Shown in pieces: positions 1-7,616 of a DNA stretch of 64,000 bases. Source of the DNA: Cupriavidus pauculus (lineage in GTDB: Bacteria; Pseudomonadota; Gammaproteobacteria; Burkholderiales; Burkholderiaceae); NCBI RefSeq assembly GCF_002858765.1, contig NZ_PJRP01000002.1:168588-232587 (forward strand). Direction: 5' to 3'. The notes beneath the pieces were generated by a model, which saw only the letters and a list, made by a program, of their open reading frames with translations, ran no database searches and was not told the DNA's origin. Both the position numbers and the translations under genes were made by a program. Positions within the stretch are counted from its first letter, which is position 1. Every line of letters starts with the position of its first letter.

Positions 1-735
1 GCCAGGTATGACCTGTCGTCGATCCGCTTTGTCGCGTCCACCGGCTCGCCGTGCTCACCGGAGGTCAAGCGCGCCATGCTCGACTGGTTCGGGCCAGTGA
101 TCCACGAAACCTACGCGTCGAGCGAGGCCGGTCTGGTCACCGTGGCCACGCCCGAGGATGCCGCAGCCCGCCCTGGCACGGCCGGGCGCCCCGTGGACGA
201 CGCCAGCGTGCGCATCATCGACGAGAACGGCAAGCCGTGCGCGCCGGGCGAAGTGGGCCTGGTCTACGTGCGCCAGCCTGCCTATCCCGACTTCACCTAC
301 CTGAACAACGACAAGGCGCGACGCGAGATCGATATCGACGGCCACGTCACGTTGGGTGACATGGGCTACGTCGATGCCGACGGCTACCTGTTCATCTGCG
401 ACCGCGCGTCGGACATGGTCATCTCGGGCGGCGTCAACATCTATCCCGCCGAGATCGAGCACGAACTCGTGCGCTATCCGGGTGTGGCGGACTGCGTGGT
501 GTTCGGCGTGCCGGACGACGAGTACGGCGAGCGCCTGCACGGCGTGGTCGAGCCGGTGGCGGGCGCCGAAGTGGCCCCTGCAGCGGTGATCGAATGGCTG
601 CGCCACCGGCTGTCAGGCTTCAAGGTGCCGCGCTCGATCGAGATCGTGGCACGGCTGCCGCGCGACGAAACCGGCAAGCTGGCCAAGCGCCGGCTGCGCG
701 ACCAGCACTGGGCGGGCCGCCAGCGACGCGTCTGA
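1..735 (+). CDS. AMP-dependent acyl-CoA synthetase/ligase, C-terminal part (5' truncated by window)
   Basis: The reading frame is open from the first base, so the start lies outside the window. About 244 residues remain, covering the end of the adenylation core and the C-terminal lid of an ANL-superfamily ligase, which activates a carboxylic acid with ATP and transfers it to CoA. Visible motifs are YASSEAG (substrate/AMP loop), the hinge region DRASDMVISGGVNIYPAEIE, and DETGKLAKRRLR, which carries the likely catalytic lysine. The substrate cannot be read from this fragment. A Bug-type binding protein follows 109 bases downstream, so the two may serve uptake and activation of the same acid (inference). 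Confidence 0.85.
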   Translation, partial: ARYDLSSIRFVASTGSPCSPEVKRAMLDWFGPVIHETYASSEAGLVTVATPEDAAARPGTAGRPVDDASVRIIDENGKPCAPGEVGLVYVRQPAYPDFTYLNNDKARREIDIDGHVTLGDMGYVDADGYLFICDRASDMVISGGVNIYPAEIEHELVRYPGVADCVVFGVPDDEYGERLHGVVEPVAGAEVAPAAVIEWLRHRLSGFKVPRSIEIVARLPRDETGKLAKRRLRDQHWAGRQRRV

Positions 736-754
736 GCACGACTTGCCCCAAGGT

Positions 755-798
755 TCTTTCCCCTCTCCCACACGGCGGGCAAGGGGCGGGAGAAAGGG
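755..798. repeat. CCCTCTCCC/GGGAGA mosaic palindrome, copy 1 (degenerate)
   Basis: Between the acyl-CoA ligase and the Bug protein, an imperfect palindrome pairs a CCCCTCTCCC arm with a GGGCGGGAGAAAGGG arm. It belongs to the same family as the copies near 9.55, 9.65, 30.67, 43.64 and 53.11 kb. There is no T-run, so it is not a clear intrinsic terminator. Confidence 0.5.
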
Positions 799-844
799 CA
801 GGCGTCGGCATTGCGATTCCATTCAAATAAAGCAGGAGACAACC

Positions 845-1813
845 ATGCACCGTATCGCCATCAGCATCTGCGCCGCCTTGTTGGGGATCGCGTTCACTGC
901 CCCAGCCGTGGCCGCCTACCCCGACCGGCCGATCAAGCTTGTCGTACCGTACACACCGGGTGGCTCCACCGACCAGTTCGGCCGCGCGATGGCCGAAGGC
1001 ATGGCGCGTGAACTGAAGCAGCCCGTGGTGGTGGAAAACCGCCCTGGCGCCAACACGATGGTCGGCACACAGGGCGTGGCGCGGGCGCAGCCGGATGGCT
1101 ACACGGTCCTGATGGGCAGCAGCGCCAGCATGGTGCTGAACCCGATGCTCTACAAGAAGACCGGCTACGACCCGAAGGACTTCAAGGTCATCCTGATCGG
1201 CATCGAGGTGCCGCTGGTGGTGGTCACCAACCCCCAGGTGCCGGCCAGCAGCATCAAGGACTTCGCGGCCTATGCCAAGGCGGCGGGCGGCAAGCTCAAC
1301 TATTCGTCCGTGGGGCTCGGCAATCCGCTGCAACTGGCCACGGAAATGCTGAAGTCTGAACTGGGTATCGAGATGACGCACGTGCCGTACAACGGCAGCG
1401 CGCCGGCGCTGGCGTCGCTGCTGGCCAACGACACGCAGTTGATGGTGGACGTGGTCAGCACCTCGCTGCCGCATATCAAGGCCGGCAAGCTCAAGGCGCT
1501 GGCCGTGACGGGCCGTTCGCGGCTGGAAGTCCTGCCCAATGTGCCGACGGTGGCCGAAAGCGGCTACCCCAACTTCCATGCGGCCACGTGGTTTGGTCTG
1601 GCCGTGCCGGCCCAGACGCCGCCGGAGGCTGTCGCGAAACTGCAGGCCGCCGCGTCGCACGTGCTGACCGAGACGCCGTTCCGCAACACGTTCAATGCGC
1701 TGGGCCTGATCGTGCAACAGCCGCGCGGCCAGGCGGAGATTGACCGCTACGTGCAGGCCGACCGAGAGAATTGGGGCAAGGTGATTCGCACCAACAACAT
1801 CAGCCTGGATTGA
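845..1813 (+). CDS. Bug/TctC-family tripartite tricarboxylate transporter substrate-binding protein
   Basis: This 322-residue periplasmic solute-binding protein is of the Bug (TctC-like) family, greatly expanded in Burkholderiales. The ATG at 845 follows a CAGGAGAC ribosome site and begins a clear signal peptide (about residues 1-23, ending AVAA before YPDRPIKLVVPYTPGG). The YPDRPI and VPYTPGG segments and ENRPGAN are family hallmarks of the ligand cleft. No TctA/TctB membrane subunits are nearby, as is usual for orphan Bug proteins. The ligand is probably a small carboxylate, in keeping with the acyl-CoA ligase upstream, but it cannot be determined here. Confidence 0.9.
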   Translation: MHRIAISICAALLGIAFTAPAVAAYPDRPIKLVVPYTPGGSTDQFGRAMAEGMARELKQPVVVENRPGANTMVGTQGVARAQPDGYTVLMGSSASMVLNPMLYKKTGYDPKDFKVILIGIEVPLVVVTNPQVPASSIKDFAAYAKAAGGKLNYSSVGLGNPLQLATEMLKSELGIEMTHVPYNGSAPALASLLANDTQLMVDVVSTSLPHIKAGKLKALAVTGRSRLEVLPNVPTVAESGYPNFHAATWFGLAVPAQTPPEAVAKLQAAASHVLTETPFRNTFNALGLIVQQPRGQAEIDRYVQADRENWGKVIRTNNISLD

Positions 1814-1908
1814 GCCGGCGCGGCGGATCGGTGCATTGCGGGAAATCGGGAGCGTATAGTTGAGGACGTTTTTTGCCACGCCCCCGCATGCGTTATCGCA
1901 TCGACGTC

Positions 1909-3372
1909 ATGACCGATCCTGTCGAACCGCCTGATTCGAGCCCTCCCGATTCCAATCCGCCATCCGAGCCCGCCCCCCGCCGCGATCGGCTGGGCCAGCT
2001 CCGCGTTCACGCGCGCCGCGCGGCGCATCGCAAGACGCGCCAGGTGGGCCGGATATCGCGCACGTCGATGCGCTATGCGGTGTTCATGTGCGGCGCCGGC
2101 GGGGTGGCGCTGTTCTCGATGGTCTTTGCCTACATCGCCGAAATTGCGCTGCGCTGGAATGCGAAGCTGACCACGGCCACGCCTTGGCTGGCCTTTGTGA
2201 TGCTGCCCTTCGGACTGGCCGCCCTGCGCTGGCTGACGATCCGTCTGGCGCCGCAGGCGCGTGGCTCCGGCATTCCGCAGGTGATCGCCGCCGTGACGCT
2301 GCCACCGGCTGGCGTGGCGCAGAACGCGCTCGTGTCATTCCGGCAATCGATGTGGAAGGTCCTGCTGACCGCCGGGGCGCTGCTGGCGGGCGCATCGGTG
2401 GGGCGCGAGGGGCCATCGGTACAGGTAGGGGCCGCAGCGATGCTGGCCTGGGGGCAGTGGTGCCAGCAGAAGCTGCGTTTCCGCATAGGCTTTCATCCCA
2501 GTTCGCTGATCGCGGCCGGTGCGGCGGGCGGTTTGGCGGCGGCGTTCAACACGCCGCTGGCCGGGGTGGTCTTCGCCATCGAGGAATTGGGTCGCGGCAC
2601 GGCCGTACGGTGGGACAGGCTGGTGCTGTCCGGCGTGCTGACGGCGGGCTTCCTGTCGCTGGCCGTGCTTGGCAACAACCCGTATTTCAGCGTCAAGGTG
2701 CCGATGCTGGTACTGCACGACGTGTGGGGCCCGGTCATGCTGTGCGCGGTGGTCAACGGCGTGATGGGCGGGCTGTTCGCCAAGTTGCTGATTCGCGGCG
2801 TGCCTGGCTTGGTGCCGGCGGCATGGCGCGGCTGGACGACCGGGCATCCGGTCTGGGTGGCTTTCCTGTGCGGGCTGGTGGTGGCAGCTGTGGGCTGGGC
2901 CACCGCCGGCGCCACCTTTGGAACGGGATACGAGCAGGCGTCCGGCTTGATCAATGGCGAGCCGCACAGCACGTTGTGGTTCGGGCTGGCCAAGTTCGTG
3001 GCCACGGTGGTGTCGTACTTCGCGGGCATTCCGGGCGGGATCTTCACCCCCGCGCTGGCCATCGGCGCTGGCATCGGGGCGAATGTGGCCGATGTCGTGA
3101 CCCATTTCATGTCCGGCATGGCCGAGCCGCGCGTGCTGGCGCTGGTGTCGATGGCGGCCTTCCTGGCGGCCGCTACCCAGGCGCCCATCACCGCCAGCGT
3201 GATCGTGATGGAAATGACGCGCACGCAGGACCTGACCATCTACCTGCTGGCGGCATCGCTGCTGGCGTCGTTCCTGTCGCGCCAGTTCAATCCGCACCCG
3301 TTCTATCACCACATGGGCCATGCGTTTCGCCGGGAGGCGACGGCCATCGCGCGGAAGGAAGCGCCGGCATGA
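1909..3372 (+). CDS. ClC-family chloride channel/antiporter
   Basis: A 487-residue polytopic membrane protein of the ClC family, which moves chloride or fluoride either passively or in exchange for protons. The three selectivity-filter motifs are present: GSGIPQ (near residue 115), GREGPSVQ with the gating glutamate (near 165), and GGIFTP (near 375). The N-terminal 60 residues are Pro/Arg-rich and cytoplasmic. No CBS domains follow. The start is uncertain: ATG at 1909 is chosen, but in-frame ATG 1888 and TTG 1873 would add 7 or 12 residues. A TATAGT hexamer at 1854-1859 could be the -10 element. Confidence 0.92.
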   Translation: MTDPVEPPDSSPPDSNPPSEPAPRRDRLGQLRVHARRAAHRKTRQVGRISRTSMRYAVFMCGAGGVALFSMVFAYIAEIALRWNAKLTTATPWLAFVMLPFGLAALRWLTIRLAPQARGSGIPQVIAAVTLPPAGVAQNALVSFRQSMWKVLLTAGALLAGASVGREGPSVQVGAAAMLAWGQWCQQKLRFRIGFHPSSLIAAGAAGGLAAAFNTPLAGVVFAIEELGRGTAVRWDRLVLSGVLTAGFLSLAVLGNNPYFSVKVPMLVLHDVWGPVMLCAVVNGVMGGLFAKLLIRGVPGLVPAAWRGWTTGHPVWVAFLCGLVVAAVGWATAGATFGTGYEQASGLINGEPHSTLWFGLAKFVATVVSYFAGIPGGIFTPALAIGAGIGANVADVVTHFMSGMAEPRVLALVSMAAFLAAATQAPITASVIVMEMTRTQDLTIYLLAASLLASFLSRQFNPHPFYHHMGHAFRREATAIARKEAPA

Positions 3373-3636
3373 AGCCCCCGAAATGGGGTCCAATAGTGGC
3401 GCAAGCGCCCCTCCGCTGTCGTCGTAACAGGTGGTTACAAACTTCCCCCGGCGGACGCACGCCGAAGTGTGGGTTTGGCATCGAAGCGCCGTAGCGGACG
3501 CATTCGCGATGTCTTACCATCTGCTGCGCATTGAACGGCGGCAGCAGATCGGCCGGCAGTGCATGTGTACCGGCGGCACACGACCTCGTCGGACCGGCAT
3601 CGGATGTACATCGGATGCATTTCGGGGGAGCAGAAA
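3373..3636. other. Gene-free stretch with GTAAC/GTTAC inverted repeat and ATCGGATG direct repeat
   Basis: No convincing gene is visible. It holds an inverted repeat GTAAC-N5-GTTAC (3424-3438), part of GTTACAAACTTC at 3434-3445, and a direct repeat ATCGGATG at 3599-3606 and 3610-3617 just before the ribosome site of the next gene. Both look operator-like. Their regulator is unknown. Confidence 0.4.
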
Positions 3637-3918
3637 ATGGCTATGCAACGACCGGGCGGCACACGCCCGACCACGCCGCGCACAGGCAAGCCGCACACCA
3701 GCACGCCGCGCGACAGCGCCCAATGGCACGATCTTGGCGCGGACACCGCTATCTGGCACACGCGCGGCCTGCAGGCCAACACCCGCATGCGCGCACCGGT
3801 GGCCCAGCGCACACCGTCACGGCAGTTGCCGCCAAGCCCGGTGCCGAAGCTGATTCTGTGGGCAGTGCTGATTGGCATCGCGCTGGTATGCTTCAATGCT
3901 GTGAAGCATATGCTCTGA
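3637..3918 (+). CDS. Small hypothetical protein with one C-terminal membrane segment
   Basis: A 93-residue protein starting at an ATG with a GGGGGAG site seven bases upstream. The first 65 residues are hydrophilic and rich in Thr, Pro, Arg and Gln (predicted disordered). Residues about 69-88 (PKLILWAVLIGIALVCFNAV) form one hydrophobic helix followed by KHML. This suggests a tail-anchored or bitopic inner-membrane protein. I do not recognise a family. The next gene starts about 100 bases downstream. Confidence 0.6.
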   Translation: MAMQRPGGTRPTTPRTGKPHTSTPRDSAQWHDLGADTAIWHTRGLQANTRMRAPVAQRTPSRQLPPSPVPKLILWAVLIGIALVCFNAVKHML

Positions 3919-4022
3919 CCCAACCTGTCGACCCGGCATCACACCGTTGATGCCGCGTATCCCCGGCAGGAACCCTCGGGACGGAGCCGGCTCCAATGCG
4001 GAGCCGATTTCAGGAGTGTGTT

Positions 4023-4856
4023 TTGAGATTTCCTCTTGCCGGGCTGGCAATTGCCGCCCTGCTGGCGACGTCTGTCGCCCGAGCCGCCCCGGCTGCGCCC
4101 GTCGCACCGGCCGCACCGGCAGCGCAGCCTGCCATCAAGGCCCCCAATGCCGCCGCGGCCACGGCGGCGCTCCTCGACGGCAAGGACCGTTTTTCGACGA
4201 TGCTCGACACGCTCGAGATCGGCAGTCCGCTACCCGCATTGCCCGATTGCGCCGACCACCGGACCCCGGATGGCAAGGACGTGACCGCGTACTGCGTGGA
4301 ATTGCGTGGCGACGGGGTGATGCGTCAGGTGGGGGTGCCGCGCGCCCAGCGGCCCGCGTTCATGGACGGCCCGCGCCTGGTGGCGCTGGTCGATGGCAAT
4401 GCGCTGGTGGGCGTCATCGTGCCGACCGACGGCATCCGCTCGCAGGACGCTGCTGCCCAGGCGCTCAACGCCCGGTATGGCAAGCCGTTCCGCCAGGAGA
4501 TGGTGGACATGAAGGACAAGGCGGGCAAGGACGTGCGGAGTATCCACGCGGGCTGGATGCGCAAGCCGCTGACCGTGGAGCTCTACGCGATTCCCGAGGA
4601 TCCGGCCGAAGGCACGATTGAACTGCTGCTGCCGCAGGCGCGAGCGCTGATGGCCAACCGCGATGCCGAAGTGGCGAAGTCGCTGGCGCCTCCACCCGCG
4701 CCGCCGGGCAAGGGCGGCAAGTCGGACAAGGCTGACAAGGCTGACAAGGCTGACAAGGCTGACAAGGCTGACAAGGCTGACAAGGCCGAAAAGACGGACA
4801 AGGTCGAGAAGAAGGCGGCAGCCCCCGCCAAGGCGGTCAACCCGGGCAGCTGGTAA
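4023..4856 (+). CDS. Hypothetical exported protein with a DKA tandem-repeat tail
   Basis: A 277-residue protein of unknown function. The TTG at 4023 is preferred to the ATG at 3996 because AGGAG (4012-4016) sits six bases before it and it begins a good signal peptide (FPLAGLAIAALLATSVARA). The mature part begins with an Ala/Pro-rich linker, then a domain of about 150 residues with two cysteines near residues 75 and 90 (LPDC...AYCVE) that could form a disulfide. The C-terminus is a Lys/Asp/Ala tail containing seven consecutive DKA units, then KAEKTDKVEKK. The tail is probably unstructured. It stands alone, convergent with the next gene. Confidence 0.75.
   Translation: MRFPLAGLAIAALLATSVARAAPAAPVAPAAPAAQPAIKAPNAAAATAALLDGKDRFSTMLDTLEIGSPLPALPDCADHRTPDGKDVTAYCVELRGDGVMRQVGVPRAQRPAFMDGPRLVALVDGNALVGVIVPTDGIRSQDAAAQALNARYGKPFRQEMVDMKDKAGKDVRSIHAGWMRKPLTVELYAIPEDPAEGTIELLLPQARALMANRDAEVAKSLAPPPAPPGKGGKSDKADKADKADKADKADKADKAEKTDKVEKKAAAPAKAVNPGSW
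4725..4787 (+). repeat. 9-bp tandem repeat (gacaaggct)x6 + gacaaggcc
   Basis: Six perfect copies of gacaaggct (4725-4778) and a seventh with one change (4779-4787) encode Asp-Lys-Ala seven times near the C-terminus of the exported protein. In-frame 9-bp units can expand or contract by slippage without breaking the gene. Confidence 0.97.
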
Positions 4857-4927
4857 CGCCGGAAGCCGCCAGGAAGGGCGGCGAGGGGAGGCAGGGCGCG
4901 CGGCGTGCTGCCGTCAGAGCCCTTCCG

Positions 4928-5737
4928 TCAGAGCCCTTCCATCACCTTGTCCAGGCCGCGCACCACGCCGCGCACCGTCTGCACCTTGCGGATGGCCAGC
5001 AGCGCGCCGGACACATAGGGCTTGGAGCCGTCGCCGGCTTCGTGCTTGATGTGCAGGCGCTGGCCATCGGCGCCGAAGATCACCTCGACCCCCAGCTGGT
5101 ATCCCGGCAGCCGCACAGCGTGCACCTGCGTGCCAGACATCGTGGCGCCGCGCGTTTCCTTCGGGCCGCTGACCTGATCCACGGGTACGGCCTGCGCCGC
5201 CTGCTTGACCTGACCTAGCCGGAACGCCAGTTCACGCACCGTGCCGGACGGCACGTCCACTTTGCCGGCCTTGGCGTAGTCGATGATTTCCCAGTGATCG
5301 AGGTGGCGCGCCGCCATCTCGGCAAACTTCTGCAGCAGTACCACCGTGATCGCGAAGTTGCCGCAGGCCAGCACGCCGCGGTCGGCCTTGCGCGCCGCGG
5401 CGTCGATCTCTGCGTAGTCGTCCTCGGACAGACCCGATGTACCCACCACCACATGCGCGCCGTGCGCCAGCGCCTGCAGGATGTTGTGCTTGGCGATGAC
5501 CGGCTTGGTGTACTCGACGTAGACGTCGTACGGCGTCTGGCCCAGTTCCTCGATGCTGGCCGCCGCCACGCCCGGGGTGTCCTTGTGGCCCGTCAGGCTG
5601 GCCAGCGTCTGGCCTGCCGCGCCGCGCGACAGCCCGGCCACCAGCGTCATGTCGGCGGCGTGGGCCACGCCGCGTGCCAGCTCGCCGCCGGCCCAGCCCG
5701 TCACGCCGCCCACGGCAACGCGAATATTCTTATCCAT
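4928..5737 (-). CDS. DapB-like (dihydrodipicolinate reductase family) oxidoreductase
   Basis: A 269-residue NAD(P)-binding protein resembling DapB, with the N-terminal dinucleotide motif VGGVTGWAGGELA and a C-terminal region containing KVDVPSGT. The start at 5737 has a GAGAGA site; an upstream in-frame ATG at 5803 lacks one. In true DapB the catalytic segment reads HHRHKVDAPSGT. Here it is YAKAGKVDVPSGT, so the proton-donor histidine is replaced while the lysine is kept. It is therefore probably not the lysine-biosynthetic enzyme. It lies next to an Lrp regulator and lysine-catabolic genes, so a role with an amino acid or imine substrate is possible (inference). Confidence 0.75.
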   Translation of the reverse strand: MDKNIRVAVGGVTGWAGGELARGVAHAADMTLVAGLSRGAAGQTLASLTGHKDTPGVAAASIEELGQTPYDVYVEYTKPVIAKHNILQALAHGAHVVVGTSGLSEDDYAEIDAAARKADRGVLACGNFAITVVLLQKFAEMAARHLDHWEIIDYAKAGKVDVPSGTVRELAFRLGQVKQAAQAVPVDQVSGPKETRGATMSGTQVHAVRLPGYQLGVEVIFGADGQRLHIKHEAGDGSKPYVSGALLAIRKVQTVRGVVRGLDKVMEGL

Positions 5738-5833
5738 CGTTCTCTCCCGCTCCGGTTGCAAGGAGGGCAAGCATAGCGCGCCGGCTTCAACCGCGCTGGC
5801 CATGCCCCGCGATGCCGGCTGGCGCTGGCGGGG

Positions 5834-6283
5834 CTAGTCCGCCGCGCGCCGCCGGTCGATCTTTCGCGCCAGCACGATCGACGTGGTGGTGTGGTTCACG
5901 CCGTCGAGCATGCCGATCTCGTCGAGCAGCTTGTCCAGCCGCGCGTGGGTGTCGCAGCGGATCACGGCCAAGTAGTCCACCGGGCCGCTGACCGAGTTCA
6001 GTTCCTCGATCTCTGGAAAGCGCTGCAGCGCGCGCACCACGGCGGGCGCCGCTTTAGGCTGCACGGACAGCCCGCAGAACGCCAGGATGGCGTTGTCTTC
6101 CATCTGGCTGCCCAGCCGCACGCCGTACCCGGCGATCACGCCCGTGCGTTCGAGCCGGGCGATGCGGGCCACCACAGTCGTGCGTGCGATGCCCAGTGCG
6201 CGCGACAGGTTGGCCGCACTCTCCCGGGCGTTGGCCTGCAGCAGCGCCAACAGATGCCGGTCGGTCTGGTCGAGTTCTGCCAT
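5834..6283 (-). CDS. Lrp/AsnC-family transcriptional regulator
   Basis: A 149-residue regulator with the usual layout: an N-terminal helix-turn-helix (about residues 5-60, including NLSRALGIARTTVVARIARLERTGVI) and a C-terminal RAM ligand-binding domain (about 65-145). Length and architecture match Lrp/AsnC proteins, which sense amino acids and act as dimers or octamers. It is divergent from the lysine dehydrogenase gene across 139 bases holding repeated TTTCGTCAA motifs, so it most likely controls that operon in response to lysine or an intermediate (inference). Confidence 0.93.
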   Translation of the reverse strand: MAELDQTDRHLLALLQANARESAANLSRALGIARTTVVARIARLERTGVIAGYGVRLGSQMEDNAILAFCGLSVQPKAAPAVVRALQRFPEIEELNSVSGPVDYLAVIRCDTHARLDKLLDEIGMLDGVNHTTTSIVLARKIDRRRAAD

Positions 6284-6422
6284 GGTCGTCGATGACGTTT
6301 CGTCAAATTACTATGTCAATACGACCGATTATGCCGGGCTTTCGTCAATCTTGCGGCTATATAACGTGCGCGTGGCTGCCCATACTTCAGTCACCAACAA
6401 CAAGTTTCTGACGGAGTCAGCC
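6284..6422. promoter_or_regulatory. Divergent lrp / lysine-dehydrogenase promoter region with repeated TTTCGTCAA sites
   Basis: The intergenic region has a perfect palindrome TGACG-TTT-CGTCA at 6293-6305, and the word TTTCGTCAA at 6298-6306 and again at 6340-6348, 42 bp (about four helical turns) apart. TATATAAC at 6358-6365 is a candidate -10 region for the rightward operon. Phased repeats suit cooperative Lrp binding. This is inference from pattern only. Confidence 0.5.
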
Positions 6423-7616
6423 ATGCAAGCTTCCACGCTGGGTCCCGCCACGGTGCGCGACCTGACTCTCGCCCCCCGTCCGCTTTCGGTGGTCGTGCTC
6501 GGTGCCGGCAAGATCGGCCGCGTGATTGCCACGATGCTGGCCAATACTGGCGACTACCGCGTCTGCCTGGTCGATCACGACGCGCACCGGCTCGATGGCG
6601 TGCCGCGCGGCATCGAGGTACGGGCTGGCGATCCGACCGAACCCGGCACCTGCGCGGCGCTGCTGGCCGGGGCCGATGCGGTGATGAACGCGCTGCCGTT
6701 CCATGCCGCCATCCACGTGGCCACGGTGGCCGCGCGCCTGGGCGTGCATTACTTCGACCTGACCGAGGACGTGACGGCCACCCACGCCATCCGCACGCTG
6801 GCCGGCGGCGCGCGGTCGGTGCTGATGCCGCAATGCGGGCTGGCACCCGGCTTTATCGGCGTAGTGGGACACGACCTGGCGCAGCGCTTCCTGCGCGGCG
6901 GCGGCGAACTGCACGACCTGCGCATGCGCGTGGGCGCGCTGCCGCGCTACCCCAGCAACGCGCTCAAGTACAACCTGACGTGGAGCACCGAGGGGCTGAT
7001 CAACGAATACTGCAACCCATGCGAGGCCATCGTGGACGGCCGCCGCGTGGAATTGCCGGCGCTGGAGGGGCACGAGACCTTCGCACTGGACGGCGTGGAG
7101 TACGAAGCCTTTAATACCTCTGGCGGGCTGGGCACGCTGCCCGACACGCTGGCCGGGCGCGCCCGCCAGGTCGATTACAAGTCCATCCGTTATCCCGGCC
7201 ACTGTGCCCAGATGAAGCTGCTGCTGAACGACTTGCGGCTGCGCGAACGACGCGAATGGCTGCGCGAGATCTTCGAGCACGCCATTCCGGTGACGGCGCA
7301 GGATGTGGTGGTGGTGTTCGCCAGCGCCACCGGCCACCCGCCCGGCACGCGGGGCGAGGGCAAGCGCGGGCCGCTGACGCAGGCGTCGTTTTCCACGCGG
7401 ATTGGCGGCATGGACGATTTCGCAGGCATCGGCCATGTCAATGCGATCCAGCTGACCACGGCGGCTGGCATCTGCACCGCGCTGGATCTGGTGGCCACCG
7501 GCGTGTTGCCGCAATCGGGATTTGTGAAACAGGAAGCCATGCCGCTCGACCGCTTTCTGGCCAACCGCTTCGGCCAGCATTACGCGCGGCACCCGCTGCA
7601 GGAGACGCTCGCATGA
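6423..7616 (+). CDS. Saccharopine dehydrogenase-family L-lysine 6-dehydrogenase (probable)
   Basis: A 397-residue protein with an N-terminal Rossmann fold (VVLGAGKIGRVIA near residue 25) and a C-terminal saccharopine-dehydrogenase-like domain. The ATG at 6423 has ACGGAG 6 bases upstream. The nearest biochemical role for this family beside an aminoadipate-semialdehyde dehydrogenase is oxidative deamination of L-lysine at the epsilon carbon to 2-aminoadipate 6-semialdehyde. Its stop overlaps the next start (ATGA), so the two enzymes are translationally coupled. The family also contains saccharopine reductases, so the substrate is inferred from context. Confidence 0.8.
   Translation: MQASTLGPATVRDLTLAPRPLSVVVLGAGKIGRVIATMLANTGDYRVCLVDHDAHRLDGVPRGIEVRAGDPTEPGTCAALLAGADAVMNALPFHAAIHVATVAARLGVHYFDLTEDVTATHAIRTLAGGARSVLMPQCGLAPGFIGVVGHDLAQRFLRGGGELHDLRMRVGALPRYPSNALKYNLTWSTEGLINEYCNPCEAIVDGRRVELPALEGHETFALDGVEYEAFNTSGGLGTLPDTLAGRARQVDYKSIRYPGHCAQMKLLLNDLRLRERREWLREIFEHAIPVTAQDVVVVFASATGHPPGTRGEGKRGPLTQASFSTRIGGMDDFAGIGHVNAIQLTTAAGICTALDLVATGVLPQSGFVKQEAMPLDRFLANRFGQHYARHPLQETLA

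Noticed and set aside
620..1879. Long leftward frame of 419 codons opposite the acyl-CoA ligase end and Bug protein
   Set aside because: His/Arg/Gln-rich translation with no family resemblance; a codon-bias shadow of the Bug gene in high-GC DNA.
4725..4787. Tandem repeat as a possible CRISPR or iteron array
   Set aside because: Units are contiguous 9-bp in-frame codon triplets without spacers and lie inside a gene.
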